64,000 nucleotides of DNA from Taklimakanibacter albus. Lineage in GTDB: Bacteria; Pseudomonadota; Alphaproteobacteria; Rhizobiales; Aestuariivirgaceae. Shown piece by piece: positions 35,661 through 44,193 of the stretch. The notes under the pieces were generated by a model. That model was given only the letters and a program-made list of their open reading frames with translations, did no database searches and was not told where the DNA came from. The stretch lies in contig NZ_JAENHL010000007.1 of the NCBI RefSeq assembly GCF_016595235.1, forward strand, positions 1,648,765-1,712,764. Reading direction: 5' to 3'. Position numbers and translations under genes: made by a program. The first letter of the stretch is position 1, and every line of letters begins with the position of its first letter.

Positions 35661-36158
35661 ATGCCTGCCAGCCGCGCCGATCTGATGGCCCGATTCTCGT
35701 CCCTGGGCATCCAGACTGAGACCCGCGAACACGCGCCCGCCTTCACCGTCGACGAGGCCCGCGACCTGCGCGGGGTGATTCCCGGCGGCCACTGCAAGAA
35801 TTTGTTCCTGAAGGACGAGAAGGGCGCCGTCTGGCTGATCGTCTGCCTGGAGGACGCCCGCATCGACCTCAAGGCCGCCCCGGCCAAGATCGGCTCGAAA
35901 CGGCTGACCTTCGGCAAGCCGGAGCTTTTGATGGAGCTTCTGGGCGTCGAGCCGGGCTCGGTTACCCCCTTCGGCCTCATTAACGATACGGCAAACCGCA
36001 TCACCGTCATCCTGGAGGAGCGTATGATGCGGGAAAACCTGCTCAATTATCACCCGCTCAACAATGACGCGACGACCACGATCAAGGCGGAAGACCTCCT
36101 CGCCTTCATCCGCTCCTGCGGGCATGAGCCCCGCATCGTGGCCCTGGCAGCCCCGTAA
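35661..36158 (+). CDS. Prolyl-tRNA editing protein (YbaK/ProX domain)
   Basis: A 165-residue single-domain trans-editing protein of the YbaK/ProRS-INS family, ProX (PrdX) subgroup: PAFTVDEARDLRGVIPGGHCKNLFLKD near residue 25, and GSVTPFGLINDT near 105. It deacylates mischarged Ala-tRNA(Pro) in the cytoplasm. ATG 35661 has AAGAAGG five bases upstream; GTG 35655 would overlap that site. Single gene between tRNA-Gly and a RIME-like repeat. Confidence 0.9.
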   Translation: MPASRADLMARFSSLGIQTETREHAPAFTVDEARDLRGVIPGGHCKNLFLKDEKGAVWLIVCLEDARIDLKAAPAKIGSKRLTFGKPELLMELLGVEPGSVTPFGLINDTANRITVILEERMMRENLLNYHPLNNDATTTIKAEDLLAFIRSCGHEPRIVALAAP

Positions 36159-36164
36159 GGGCCA

Positions 36165-36274
36165 GATCACGATCAATTCAGGTCGAAACGACCTGAACTG
36201 ATTAACGTGATCCGAATCTTAAGTGGGCGCGTGATCGGACGGAAAACCGGTACCCACTTTTCCTGATCACGCGC
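36165..36274. repeat. Two-palindrome intergenic repeat, RIME-like
   Basis: A 110-bp element. Left palindrome 36165-36212: GATCACGATCAATTCAGGTC with GACCTGAACTGATTAACGTGATC. Right palindrome 36227-36274: GCGCGTGATC with GATCACGCGC around GGAAAACCGGTACCCACTTTTCC. Size and two-palindrome design recall the rhizobial RIME1 element (from memory, 108 bp). Begins seven bases after the ProX stop. Confidence 0.8.
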
Positions 36275-36352
36275 CAGAGGCCGGCCGGGTTGCAATCACC
36301 CGGCTGATCCGCCATCTAAGGGGCAGAAATCCCGCACCGAAAGGCCGTTTTC

Positions 36353-37282
36353 ATGGAAATCTCCCCGACCGCTCCCGGCTCGACCAATGGCGCCGGCGCC
36401 CCGCCCCCGGGTGCGCTGATCAAGGATTCCGATACCCGCACCTTCATGGCGGACGTGGTCGAAACCTCGCGCAAGGTGCCGGTGATCGTCGATTTCTGGG
36501 CCCCCTGGTGCGGCCCCTGCAAGCAGCTCGGCCCCATGCTCGAGAAGCTGGTGAAGCAGGCCAATGGCAAGGTCCGCATGGTCAAGGTCAATGTCGACGA
36601 GAACCAGCAGCTCGCCGCCCAGATGCGGGTCCAGTCGATCCCGGCCGTCTTCGCCTTTGTCGACGGCCAGCCGGTCGACGGCTTCATGGGCGCGCTGCCC
36701 GAAAGCCAGATCAAGCAGTTCATCGACCGGCTCGGCAGCCAGGGTGGCATGGCCGAGGAGATCGAAGCCGCGGTGACGGCCGGCCGTGAGGCTTTGGCCC
36801 AGAACAACCTCGCCGAAGCGGCGCAGATCTTCGCCCAGATCCTGGGCGTCGACCGCGAGCATGCCGGCGCCATTGCCGGCCTCGCCAAGTGCCAGATCGC
36901 CGGTGGCGATCTCGAGCAGGCCAAAGCCACGCTGGCGCTCGTGCCGCCGGCCAAGGCCAACGATGCCGAGGTGATCAGCGCCAAGGCGGCGCTCGAGCTC
37001 GCCGCCACCCCGGTCGATCACAGCGAGATCGCCAATCTCACCCGCGCCATCGAAGCCAATGCCGACGATCACCAGTCGCGCCTCGACCTCGCGGTGGCGC
37101 TCAACGCCGCCGGCAATAAGCAGGAGGCGCTCGACCACCTGCTCCATATCGTGCGGCGCAAGCGCGACTGGAACGAAGAGGCGGCGCGGAAGCAGCTGGT
37201 CAAGTTCTTCGAGGCCTGGGGCCCCAAGGACGAGTTCACGCTGCTCGGCCGCCGCAAATTGTCCTCTATTCTGTTCTCTTGA
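36353..37282 (+). CDS. cnoX: Thioredoxin-TPR chaperone-like protein (CnoX/YbbN family)
   Basis: A 309-residue protein. The N-terminal thioredoxin domain carries WAPWCGPCKQLGP (active-site CGPC near residue 51), and TPR-like helices with NNLAEAAQIFAQIL and AGGDLEQAKATLALV follow from about 140 to the end. The layout is that of CnoX (YbbN), which protects aggregation-prone proteins, binds GroEL, and can guard Cys from overoxidation. Many alphaproteobacterial copies keep the CGPC redox pair, as here. It heads a tight run with the LON-domain, Trm112 and DUF971 genes (6-base gap, then overlaps). Confidence 0.9.
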   Translation: MEISPTAPGSTNGAGAPPPGALIKDSDTRTFMADVVETSRKVPVIVDFWAPWCGPCKQLGPMLEKLVKQANGKVRMVKVNVDENQQLAAQMRVQSIPAVFAFVDGQPVDGFMGALPESQIKQFIDRLGSQGGMAEEIEAAVTAGREALAQNNLAEAAQIFAQILGVDREHAGAIAGLAKCQIAGGDLEQAKATLALVPPAKANDAEVISAKAALELAATPVDHSEIANLTRAIEANADDHQSRLDLAVALNAAGNKQEALDHLLHIVRRKRDWNEEAARKQLVKFFEAWGPKDEFTLLGRRKLSSILFS

Positions 37283-37288
37283 TGGGCC

Positions 37289-37960
37289 ATGGGTTTTCTC
37301 GACCAGTATCATTCGCCTGACGACCTGCCGCGCGTCCTGAAAGTGTTCCCGCTGCCGGGCGCGCTTTTGCTGCCGCATGCCGAATTGCCGCTCAACATCT
37401 TCGAGCCGCGTTACCTCGCCATGGTGTCGGATGCGCTCGCTGGCGACCGCCTCATCGGCATGATCCAGCCCGATGACGACGAGGCCGATCTGACCGGCAG
37501 CCCGGCTTTGAAGCAGGTCGGCTGCGCTGGCCGTATCACTTCCTTCGCCGAAACGCTCGACGGGCGCCTGCTCATCACGCTGTCCGGCGTGTGCCGCTTC
37601 GCCATCGCCAAGGAAGTCGCCGGCGACAAGCCTTATCGCCAGGTCGAGGCGGATTTCTCGAGCTTCGCCGAGGATCTCGCCGCCCCCGAGGATGAGGACG
37701 ATGTCGATCGCGCCTCCCTTCTCAAGGTGTTCCGCGACTATCTCCAGGCCAATGACATGAGCGCCGACTGGGACCAGGTACGCTCCGCCTCCACCGAGGC
37801 GCTGGTCAACACGCTGGCCGTGCTGGCGCCTTATGCGCCGCGCGACAAGCAGGCTCTGCTCGAGGCCAAGGATCTCAAATCCCGCGCCGACGTGCTGATC
37901 GCGCTCACCGAGATGGCGCTGGCGCGCCAGGGCTCGGGCACCAGCTCCGGCCTTCAGTGA
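37289..37960 (+). CDS. LON peptidase substrate-binding domain protein
   Basis: A 223-residue stand-alone N-terminal LON (PUA-like) domain: [29 protein letters not shown] near the start and GCAGRITSF in the middle. There is no ATPase or protease part. Such proteins are widespread next to cnoX-like genes in Alphaproteobacteria; they probably bind substrates, but the function is unproven. Its TGA overlaps the GTG start of the Trm112 gene, so translation is coupled. Confidence 0.9.
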   Translation: MGFLDQYHSPDDLPRVLKVFPLPGALLLPHAELPLNIFEPRYLAMVSDALAGDRLIGMIQPDDDEADLTGSPALKQVGCAGRITSFAETLDGRLLITLSGVCRFAIAKEVAGDKPYRQVEADFSSFAEDLAAPEDEDDVDRASLLKVFRDYLQANDMSADWDQVRSASTEALVNTLAVLAPYAPRDKQALLEAKDLKSRADVLIALTEMALARQGSGTSSGLQ

Positions 37961-38154
37961 GTGAGATCATGAGCAGGCAAACCGATCCCAAGCTCCTCGA
38001 AATCCTGGTCTGCCCGCTGACCAAGACGCGGCTCGAATATGACCGCGAGAAGCAGGAGCTGATTTCGCGCGCCGCGCGCGTCGCCTATCCGATCCGTGAC
38101 GGCATCCCGATCATGCTGGCGGACGAGGCGCGCGAGCTCGGCGAAAATGAGTAG
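37957..38154 (+). CDS. Trm112 family protein (UPF0434)
   Basis: A 65-residue protein with [17 protein letters not shown] and [12 protein letters not shown], the Trm112/UPF0434 pattern. Eukaryotic Trm112 is a zinc-binding activator of methyltransferases; the bacterial form keeps one Cys here (VCP) and its partners are unknown. GTG at 37957 gives a four-base overlap with the LON-domain gene; ATG at 37969 is the alternative and would shorten the protein by four residues. It overlaps the DUF971 gene downstream. Confidence 0.9.
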   Translation: MSEIMSRQTDPKLLEILVCPLTKTRLEYDREKQELISRAARVAYPIRDGIPIMLADEARELGENE

Positions 38155-38500
38155 CGAGCCGCCGGAAGAGATCCGCCTCAAGGATCACGGCCGCGTCCTC
38201 GAGCTCGACTATGGACCCGGCGAGATCTACACGCTCTCGGCCGAATATCTGCGCGTCGAAAGCCCGAGCGCCGAAGTGAAGGGCCACGGCCCCGGCCAGG
38301 AAGTCACCGTCCCCGGCAAGAAGAATGTGCGCATCCTGCGCTTGGCGCCGGTCGGCCATTACGCGCTGCGCATCGTCTTCGACGACCGCCACGATACCGG
38401 GCTTTATACCTGGGGCTATCTGCGCGAGCTCGGCCGTGATGAGAAGACGCGCTGGCCGGCTTATCTCGAAAAGCTCGCCAACGAGAAGCTGACGCGCTGA
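38147..38500 (+). CDS. DUF971 (gamma-butyrobetaine hydroxylase-like N-terminal) domain protein
   Basis: A 117-residue single-domain protein with [37 protein letters not shown] and [13 protein letters not shown], the DUF971 pattern. Stand-alone members have been linked to iron-sulfur metabolism near apbC/mrp genes, but no such gene is next to it here. The ATG lies inside the end of the Trm112 gene (8-base overlap), making it the last member of the four-gene run. Confidence 0.88.
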   Translation: MSSEPPEEIRLKDHGRVLELDYGPGEIYTLSAEYLRVESPSAEVKGHGPGQEVTVPGKKNVRILRLAPVGHYALRIVFDDRHDTGLYTWGYLRELGRDEKTRWPAYLEKLANEKLTR

Positions 38501-38540
38501 AACCGGGACCCATTCGATCGAACGAGAAGCTATTAAGGCA

Positions 38541-38593
38541 CCTCACCCTGAGGTGCGAGCGCAGCGAGCCTCGAAGGGTCCTTCAGGATGAGG
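38541..38593. repeat. Left arm of inverted repeat pair flanking a GIY-YIG gene
   Basis: CCTCACCCTGAGGTGC, GAGCGCAGCGAGC and CTCGAAGGGTCC follow in order, then CTTCAGGATGAGG. The inverted partner is at 38906-38950. It contains the stop codon of the GIY-YIG gene. Confidence 0.85.
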
Positions 38594-38891
38594 CTCTGGC
38601 CTTGCCGCCGCGCCGCTTCGCTAGAATCTGAACAAGCTTCCAGTCTCCGCGGATCAGCGCCTCTTTCTTGGCGCGCGACCATCCCTTGATCTTGCGCTCT
38701 GCCGCAATCGCATCGACGACCAGATCGAAATATTCTGAATAGACCAGTTGAACAGGAAGTCGCGATGCGGTGAAGGCGCTGGGCGAAAGCTTCATCTGAT
38801 GCTCGGAAAGTCGCTGGTCGGGCTCCTCACCGCGCGTGAGCCCGGTGTAATAACTGCCATCGGCGCAATGAAGAATATACACCCAGGCCAT
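38583..38891 (-). CDS. GIY-YIG nuclease family protein (UPF0213/YhbQ-like)
   Basis: A 102-residue single-domain GIY-YIG protein. The two signature strands are WVYILHCADGSYYTGLT, the catalytic Arg lies in DQRLSEH, and the metal-binding Glu is in AAERKIKGWSRAKKEALI. The family is related to the UvrC N-terminal nuclease; small members cut or bind DNA but are little studied. The stop codon lies in one repeat arm, and the other arm begins 15 bases before the ATG, so the gene and arms look like one unit. No RBS beyond weak GGC-rich sequence. Could be a repeat-spreading or repeat-processing enzyme (inference). Confidence 0.9.
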   Translation of the reverse strand: MAWVYILHCADGSYYTGLTRGEEPDQRLSEHQMKLSPSAFTASRLPVQLVYSEYFDLVVDAIAAERKIKGWSRAKKEALIRGDWKLVQILAKRRGGKARASS

Positions 38892-38905
38892 CTTGCCAAT
38901 CCTGC

Positions 38906-38950
38906 GGGACCCTTCGAGGCCCGCCTCCGGCGGGCACCTCAGGGTGAGGG
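38906..38950. repeat. Right arm of inverted repeat pair flanking a GIY-YIG gene
   Basis: GGACCCTTCGAGGC, CCGCCTCCGGCGGG and CACCTCAGGGTGAGG in order. It is the reverse complement of the left arm at both ends, with a different central stem (CCCGCC/GGCGGG instead of GCTCGCTGCGCTC). Confidence 0.85.
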
Positions 38951-39050
38951 ATGTCTAGGGCAGTTTGCAAGTCGAAACATTATCGTCCCGCCTGAACGTC
39001 AGACAGCTCGATCTCACCCTTCACTTCCCGGCCATGACGAACGGGGAAAA

Positions 39051-39716
39051 TTACGAGTCCCGCCTGAACGTCAGGTAGCTCGACACGCGGCCTTCGCGTT
39101 TGGCCTTGGCCTCGTAGCGCGTCACGATCCAGTCGGAGAAAGGTGTCCGCCAGTCGGAGGCGCTTTCGGCGGTCCAGGTAAAACCGCCAGCCTTGCGCGT
39201 CTCGAACAAGGTCCACTGTACATAATGCTCGATGTCGCTGGCGAACAGGAGCAAGCCACCCGGCTTCAGCAGGCGATGGAACTGGCGCAGATTGTCCTGG
39301 GAGATCATGCGCCGGCGCAGATGGCGCGCTTTCGGCCAGGGGTCGGGATAAAGCACATAGATGCACTCGAGCGCGCCGTCGGGCAAAAGCTCGAAGACTT
39401 CGCGCACATCTCCCGCATGCACGGCGATATTGCCGATCTTCTTCGCTTCGATGAGCGCCAGGAGCTTCGCCACACCGTTGACGAAGGGCTCGGCGCCGAT
39501 GAACTGCGTGTCGGGATGGAGCAGCGCCTGATGCGCCAGATGCTCGCCGCCGCCGAAGCCGATCTCCAGCCGGAGCGGTTGCGACGGAGAAACGAACTTG
39601 GCCGGATCGAATTGAAGCTGGGGCAGAAGCTCGGCGATCAGCCTTGCGTGATGAGGGCGCAAGGCTTTTCCCTTGCGCCGCCCATAATACTGAAACCGCC
39701 TTTCGGTGTCGCTCAC
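39051..39716 (-). CDS. trmB: tRNA (guanine-N7-)-methyltransferase
   Basis: A 221-residue SAM-dependent methyltransferase that forms m7G46 in tRNA. Motifs: [16 protein letters not shown] (SAM loop), [15 protein letters not shown], and [15 protein letters not shown], the TrmB signature. The start is GTG at 39716, whose GTGA overlaps the metK stop. The upstream product, S-adenosylmethionine, is its cofactor, and the metK - trmB order is conserved in Hyphomicrobiales. A diverged 26-base copy of its 3' end follows it at 38985-39010. Confidence 0.95.
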   Translation of the reverse strand: MSDTERRFQYYGRRKGKALRPHHARLIAELLPQLQFDPAKFVSPSQPLRLEIGFGGGEHLAHQALLHPDTQFIGAEPFVNGVAKLLALIEAKKIGNIAVHAGDVREVFELLPDGALECIYVLYPDPWPKARHLRRRMISQDNLRQFHRLLKPGGLLLFASDIEHYVQWTLFETRKAGGFTWTAESASDWRTPFSDWIVTRYEAKAKREGRVSSYLTFRRDS

Positions 39717-40906
39717 TTCACCGCGGCTTTGAGCGCCTTGATGAGGTCGGTCTTCTCCCAGGAGAACCCGCCGTCCTTTTCCGCCTTGCGGCCGAAATGG
39801 CCATAGGAGGAGGTGCGCGCATAGATCGGCTTGTTGAGGCCGAGATGGTTGCGGATGCCGCGCGGCGTCAGGTCCATCACCTTGGCCAGCGCCTTTTCGA
39901 GCTTCTTCTCGTCGATCTTGCTGGTGCCGTGCGTGTCGACATAGATCGACAGCGGCTGCGCCACACCGATGGCGTAGGACAGCTGGATCGAGCAGCGCTT
40001 GGCGAGGCCGGCCGCCACGACATTCTTGGCGAGATAACGCGCGGCGTAAGCAGCCGAACGGTCGACCTTGGTCGGGTCCTTGCCGGAGAAGGCGCCGCCG
40101 CCATGGGGTGCGGCACCGCCATAGGTGTCGACGATGATCTTGCGGCCGGTGAGACCGCAATCGCCGTCCGGACCGCCGATGAAGAATTTGCCGGTCGGGT
40201 TGATGTGCCAGACCGTGTCCTTGGTGATCCAGCCCTTGGGCAGAGCCTTCTTCACATAGGGCTCGATCAGCTTGCGCATGTCCTTGGAGGTGAGCTTCTC
40301 ATCGAGATGCTGCTGCGACACGACGATCTGCGTGACGCCGACCGGCTTGCCGTTCTTGTACTGGACGGTGACCTGGCTCTTGGCATCGGGGCCGAGCGCC
40401 TTTTCCTTGCCGGAGCGGCGGGCTTCCGAAAGCTCCTGCAGGATGCGATGGGCGTAATAGATGGGGGCCGGCATGAGCTCCGGCGTCTCGTCGCAGGCGT
40501 AACCGAACATGATGCCCTGGTCGCCCGCACCTTCGTCCTTCTTCTCGGCGGCATCGACGCCCTGGGCGATGTCGGCCGACTGGCTGTGCAGCAGGATCTC
40601 GACCTTCGCCTTTTCCCAGTGGAAGCCGTCCTGCTCGTAGCCGATATCCTTGATGGCGGCGCGCGCCGCGGCTTCGATCTTCTTGCGCGTCACGCTGACG
40701 GGGCCGCGATATTCACCGGCGATGATGGCGCGGTTGGTAGTGCACATGGTCTCGCAGGCAACCCTGACATGCGCCGGGTTCATGCCTTGGGCGATGGCCT
40801 CCCGATAGAACAGGTCGACCACTTCGTCGGAGATTCGGTCGCAAACCTTGTCCGGATGCCCCTCGGAGACCGATTCACTGGTGAAAAGATAGTTCTTCCG
40901 CGCCAT
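39713..40906 (-). CDS. metK: S-adenosylmethionine synthetase
   Basis: A 397-residue enzyme that makes SAM from methionine and ATP. It begins [19 protein letters not shown], has [14 protein letters not shown] (the family hexapeptide region) near 120, and [16 protein letters not shown] near 265. ATG 40906 has GGGA five to six bases upstream; ATG 40912 is less well spaced. A GC-rich leader of about 110 bases and a palindromic repeat separate it from the HTH gene. Co-transcribed with trmB. Confidence 0.97.
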   Translation of the reverse strand: MARKNYLFTSESVSEGHPDKVCDRISDEVVDLFYREAIAQGMNPAHVRVACETMCTTNRAIIAGEYRGPVSVTRKKIEAAARAAIKDIGYEQDGFHWEKAKVEILLHSQSADIAQGVDAAEKKDEGAGDQGIMFGYACDETPELMPAPIYYAHRILQELSEARRSGKEKALGPDAKSQVTVQYKNGKPVGVTQIVVSQQHLDEKLTSKDMRKLIEPYVKKALPKGWITKDTVWHINPTGKFFIGGPDGDCGLTGRKIIVDTYGGAAPHGGGAFSGKDPTKVDRSAAYAARYLAKNVVAAGLAKRCSIQLSYAIGVAQPLSIYVDTHGTSKIDEKKLEKALAKVMDLTPRGIRNHLGLNKPIYARTSSYGHFGRKAEKDGGFSWEKTDLIKALKAAVK

Positions 40907-41020
40907 TGTCATCCCACATTGATATCCCCCGCGCGTGCCGCGGAAAGCCGGGCGTCTTCTGGCAGGCTTGCCTGGAGAGGTCAAGCGGGCTGGTTCCGGG
41001 CCTAAAAGGCCGCCGATACG

Positions 41021-41049
41021 TCACTTCAGGCCGCTCCGGCCTGAAGTGA
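41021..41049. repeat. Hairpin repeat between the HTH gene and metK
   Basis: TCACTTCAGGCCG and CGGCCTGAAGTGA form a perfect 13-bp stem with a CTC loop, followed by TAACGTGATC as in the left palindromes at 12497 and 36165. Probably a single-palindrome relative of those elements. No T run follows, so termination is doubtful. Confidence 0.75.
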
Positions 41050-41079
41050 TAACGTGATCGGGATCGCCAGGATCGTGCT

Positions 41080-41487
41080 TTACGGTCCTTTGTAATCCGC
41101 CAGTAATTTCACCGCATTGAGGATCAGCTTGCGCTTATCCGGATCGGTGGTCTCGCTGATGATACGCGCGATCTGGACGCCATCGGGCGATTGCAGCGCC
41201 CCGGCTATCGCATCAGCACCTTCCGATTCGGCGAAGCCCGCCGTATCGTCATCGTCGTTTTTCAGCTCGTCGTAGAAATACTGGACGTTGACGCCCAGAA
41301 CGCGCGAAATCTGGTACAAGCGGCTGGCGCTTACCCTATTCGAGCCTTTCTCGTATTTCTGTACCTGCTGGAAGGTGATCCCTAGTAGTTCGCCAAGTTT
41401 CTCTTGGCTCATACCGACGAGCAGTCGCCGCATGCGTACCCGATTGCCCACATGACGGTCTACGAAGTTCGGGTCTCTTTTTGTCAT
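41080..41487 (-). CDS. XRE-family transcriptional regulator (PraR-like)
   Basis: A 135-residue protein with an HTH-3 domain at about 16-70: RRLLVGMSQEKLGELLGITFQQVQKYEKGSNRVSASRL. The size, the HVGNRVRMRR lead-in and the acidic C-terminal tail match the PraR/SinR-like regulators that sit between lnt and metK in many Hyphomicrobiales; in Rhizobium, PraR affects biofilm and quorum-sensing genes. ATG 41487 is preferred; an upstream ATG at 41544 would add 19 residues without conservation. Confidence 0.9.
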   Translation of the reverse strand: MTKRDPNFVDRHVGNRVRMRRLLVGMSQEKLGELLGITFQQVQKYEKGSNRVSASRLYQISRVLGVNVQYFYDELKNDDDDTAGFAESEGADAIAGALQSPDGVQIARIISETTDPDKRKLILNAVKLLADYKGP

Positions 41488-41672
41488 TAAAGTACTTTTG
41501 TCCGACCACAATTTCCCCCGGTCTGACGAAATGTTCTCTGCCAAATGAAGAGCTTACACCCTGTCATTTCGGCGGCGTAATGCTTAGTACACCCGATCGA
41601 TTTTTACAAATGGATTTATACTTAGGTTCAACAAGAAGTGAGCCGAGACGTCTCACATTTACGCGAGTTCGA

Positions 41673-43253
41673 TCACGCCGAAGCTCCGCGAAATTGTCGT
41701 ACGACAATTCCGGTGAAAGCCAGGACGAGTAACAGGCCGGCGAACATCCAATCGCCGGCGCGCGCATAAAGCGTCGGCGGCAAAGGCGGCGGCACCGTTC
41801 CATCGATCACGCCTTCCTGGCCGAGGTCGAGCTCGGCCACCATCCGTCCCTTCGCATCGATGATCGCCGAGATGCCGGTATTGGCGGCACGCAATAGCGG
41901 CAGGCCCTGCTCGATGGCGCGCAACCGCGCCTGCGCGAGATGCTGATAGGGCCCGCTCGATTTGCCGAACCAGCCGTCATTGGTCACATTGATGATCCAG
42001 GCCGGACGCTCGTTGGGATCGACGAGCGCATGTGGAAAGATCGCCTCGTAGCAGATCAGCACCGCGGCGGGGGGCAGTCCCGGCAAGGTGATATTGCGCG
42101 GACCCGGCCCCGCCGCGAAGCTGCCCGGCACGGTGACCACCTTGCGGAAGCCCAAAGGCTCGAGGATCGATTCGAAAGGCAGGAATTCACCCCCCGGCAC
42201 CAGGCGCCATTTGTCGTAACGGGCCACCACATTGGCCTCGCTGTCGAGGCCGAGCACACTGTTATAGACGCGCCGTTCGGGACCCGTCGCTTGCGGGTCG
42301 CGCCGGAGCGCGCCCAGCACCAGTGACGTGCCCTCGGGCAGCAGGGCGGCGAGCTCGGCAAGCCCCTGATCGCTTTCGTCGATGAAGAAGGAGAGCGCGC
42401 TTTCGGGCCAGATTACCACGCCGATGCCGTTGATGCCCTCGGGCCGCGCCGCCGTCCCTTGCTGCGACATGGATTTCATCTTGTCGAAGATCGGCCGCGC
42501 ATTGTCGCCGCGCCATTTGGCATCCTGCGAAATATTGGGCTGCACGATACGCACGCTCACCGGCTGCGATGACGCCGGCTCGGCTTGCGAAAGCCGGTAG
42601 ACGCCCCACAGCCACAAGCCCGGCAGCAGCGTCAGAAGCATCGCGCCCGCGACGATCTCGCCGCGGCGCGCCCGCATGCCGGCCAGTGCGGGAAGACTTG
42701 CCCACAGAGCGATGAGCAGCGTCAATGCCGGCATGCCGAGAAGGGCGCCCGCTTGCGCGAGCCCGCCCATGCCGGTCACCGCGAGGCCCGGCGCCGTCCA
42801 TGGAAAGCCGGTGAGGAGATGGCCGCGCAGCCATTCGGCGATGCCGAGGAAGATCGCGAAAGCGATGAGGCGGGCAAGTCCGTTCTGGCGCAGCGCGACG
42901 GTCAAGAGCGCGGCGAGGCCCCAATAGATTGCCATGCCGCCGGCGAGTCCTCCCACCATGAAGGGCATCATCCACAGATAGGTGGCGGCATCGACCAGGA
43001 AGGCGATGCCGATCCAGTAGAAGCAGGCGCTGAAATAGCCGAGGCCGAACAGCCAGCCCGTAAAGAATGCCCGCCGCAACGATACGTCACCCAGCGTCCA
43101 GATGAACAAAGGGAAGGCGATGAAGAGCAGCGGCCAGAAGAAGAAGGGCGGCATGGCGAGCCCCGCGAGCGCGCCGGCGAGAAGCAGGAGCCCTGCTCTG
43201 CGCCAGCCGCCGAGTCCCGCCAATGTCCCGGCGATTGCCTCAAAACGTCTCAT
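41673..43253 (-). CDS. lnt: Apolipoprotein N-acyltransferase
   Basis: A 526-residue inner-membrane enzyme: six to eight N-terminal helices (to about residue 215) and a nitrilase-fold periplasmic domain with the catalytic Glu in WPESALSFF, Lys in YDKWRLVPGGEFLPF, and Cys in VLICYEAIFP. It adds the third acyl chain to the N-terminus of lipoproteins. Length is normal. First gene of the conserved lnt - xre - metK - trmB series. An 18-bp palindrome lies in its last codons (41692-41709). Confidence 0.97.
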   Translation of the reverse strand: MRRFEAIAGTLAGLGGWRRAGLLLLAGALAGLAMPPFFFWPLLFIAFPLFIWTLGDVSLRRAFFTGWLFGLGYFSACFYWIGIAFLVDAATYLWMMPFMVGGLAGGMAIYWGLAALLTVALRQNGLARLIAFAIFLGIAEWLRGHLLTGFPWTAPGLAVTGMGGLAQAGALLGMPALTLLIALWASLPALAGMRARRGEIVAGAMLLTLLPGLWLWGVYRLSQAEPASSQPVSVRIVQPNISQDAKWRGDNARPIFDKMKSMSQQGTAARPEGINGIGVVIWPESALSFFIDESDQGLAELAALLPEGTSLVLGALRRDPQATGPERRVYNSVLGLDSEANVVARYDKWRLVPGGEFLPFESILEPLGFRKVVTVPGSFAAGPGPRNITLPGLPPAAVLICYEAIFPHALVDPNERPAWIINVTNDGWFGKSSGPYQHLAQARLRAIEQGLPLLRAANTGISAIIDAKGRMVAELDLGQEGVIDGTVPPPLPPTLYARAGDWMFAGLLLVLAFTGIVVRQFRGASA

Positions 43254-43324
43254 GATCGCAGCACTATAGGTGCGCGCCTCAGCGCCTGATACAGTGCCCT
43301 CATGCGGCCAAAGGAGGCATGGAA

Positions 43325-44119
43325 ATGGATCGCAAGGTTGACCCGGACATGCAGCTGATCGAAGGCCTGCCTTTCGAGACCGATCGCGGCATCGCGTCTA
43401 AGGCCCGCATCGGCCTCATCGTGCTCGCCACCGATTATACGATCGAGCATGAATGGCGCCGGATCATGACCGGCCTCACCGGCGTGGCGCTCTATCAGAG
43501 CCGCATCCTCAACGACGCCCAGATCACGCCCGAGACCTTGCGCGCCATGGAGCCGCGCATCGCCGCCGCGACCGAGGTCATATTGCCTGGCGCCGATTTC
43601 GACGTGATCGCCTATGGCTGCACCTCGGCCTCGATGGCGATCGGCGAGGAGAAAGTGTTCCAGCGCATCCGCGAGGCGCGGCCCAATGTCGAATGCACGA
43701 CGCCGATCACCGCCGCCTTCGCCGCCTTCCGCGCTTTGGGCGCGCGGCGCATCGGCGTGCTCACCCCTTATCGCGCCGATGTGAACCGCATCGTCGCCGA
43801 CTATATCAAGGCGCGCGGCTTCACCGTTCCGGTCTTCGGCTCGTTCAACGAGGAGAATGACAATCTCGTCGCGCGCATCGCGCCGAAATCGATCAAGTCA
43901 GCCATCCTCGCCATCAGGAAGCGCGCCGAGATCGACGCTGTCTTCGTCTCCTGCACCTCGATCCGTCTTGCCGAGGCCGCCGCCGATATCGAAAAGGAGA
44001 TCGGCCTTCCCGTCACCTCCTCGAACCACGCCATGGCCTGGCACGCGCTGCGCCTCGCCAATTACGACGAGGCTTTGCCGCACTGGGGGAAATTGTTCAC
44101 GCTGCCTTTGGCGGATTGA
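43325..44119 (+). CDS. Asp/Glu racemase superfamily protein (maleate isomerase/arylmalonate decarboxylase-like)
   Basis: A 264-residue two-lobed protein with a Cys in each lobe: YGCTSAS near residue 98 and VSCTSIR near 204, the two catalytic positions of maleate cis-trans isomerases and Asp/Glu racemases. RIGVLTPYRADVNRIV lies between the lobes. Similar proteins (EutA type) occur in ectoine breakdown, but no other ectoine gene is here. AAGGAGG is seven bases before the ATG at 43325, so this is preferred over ATG 43319, which the RBS nearly touches. Divergent from lnt. Confidence 0.8.
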   Translation: MDRKVDPDMQLIEGLPFETDRGIASKARIGLIVLATDYTIEHEWRRIMTGLTGVALYQSRILNDAQITPETLRAMEPRIAAATEVILPGADFDVIAYGCTSASMAIGEEKVFQRIREARPNVECTTPITAAFAAFRALGARRIGVLTPYRADVNRIVADYIKARGFTVPVFGSFNEENDNLVARIAPKSIKSAILAIRKRAEIDAVFVSCTSIRLAEAAADIEKEIGLPVTSSNHAMAWHALRLANYDEALPHWGKLFTLPLAD

Positions 44120-44193
44120 TTCTGCCGTCATCCTGGCGAAAGCCGGGACCCATTAGATAAGCGCAACCGGGCGGCGCTGCCTGGATGAAAGAA

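Noticed and set aside
40907..41020. SAM-II or SAM/SAH riboswitch before metK
   Set aside because: I could not find the conserved pseudoknot core of either class; kept only as a low-interest leader.
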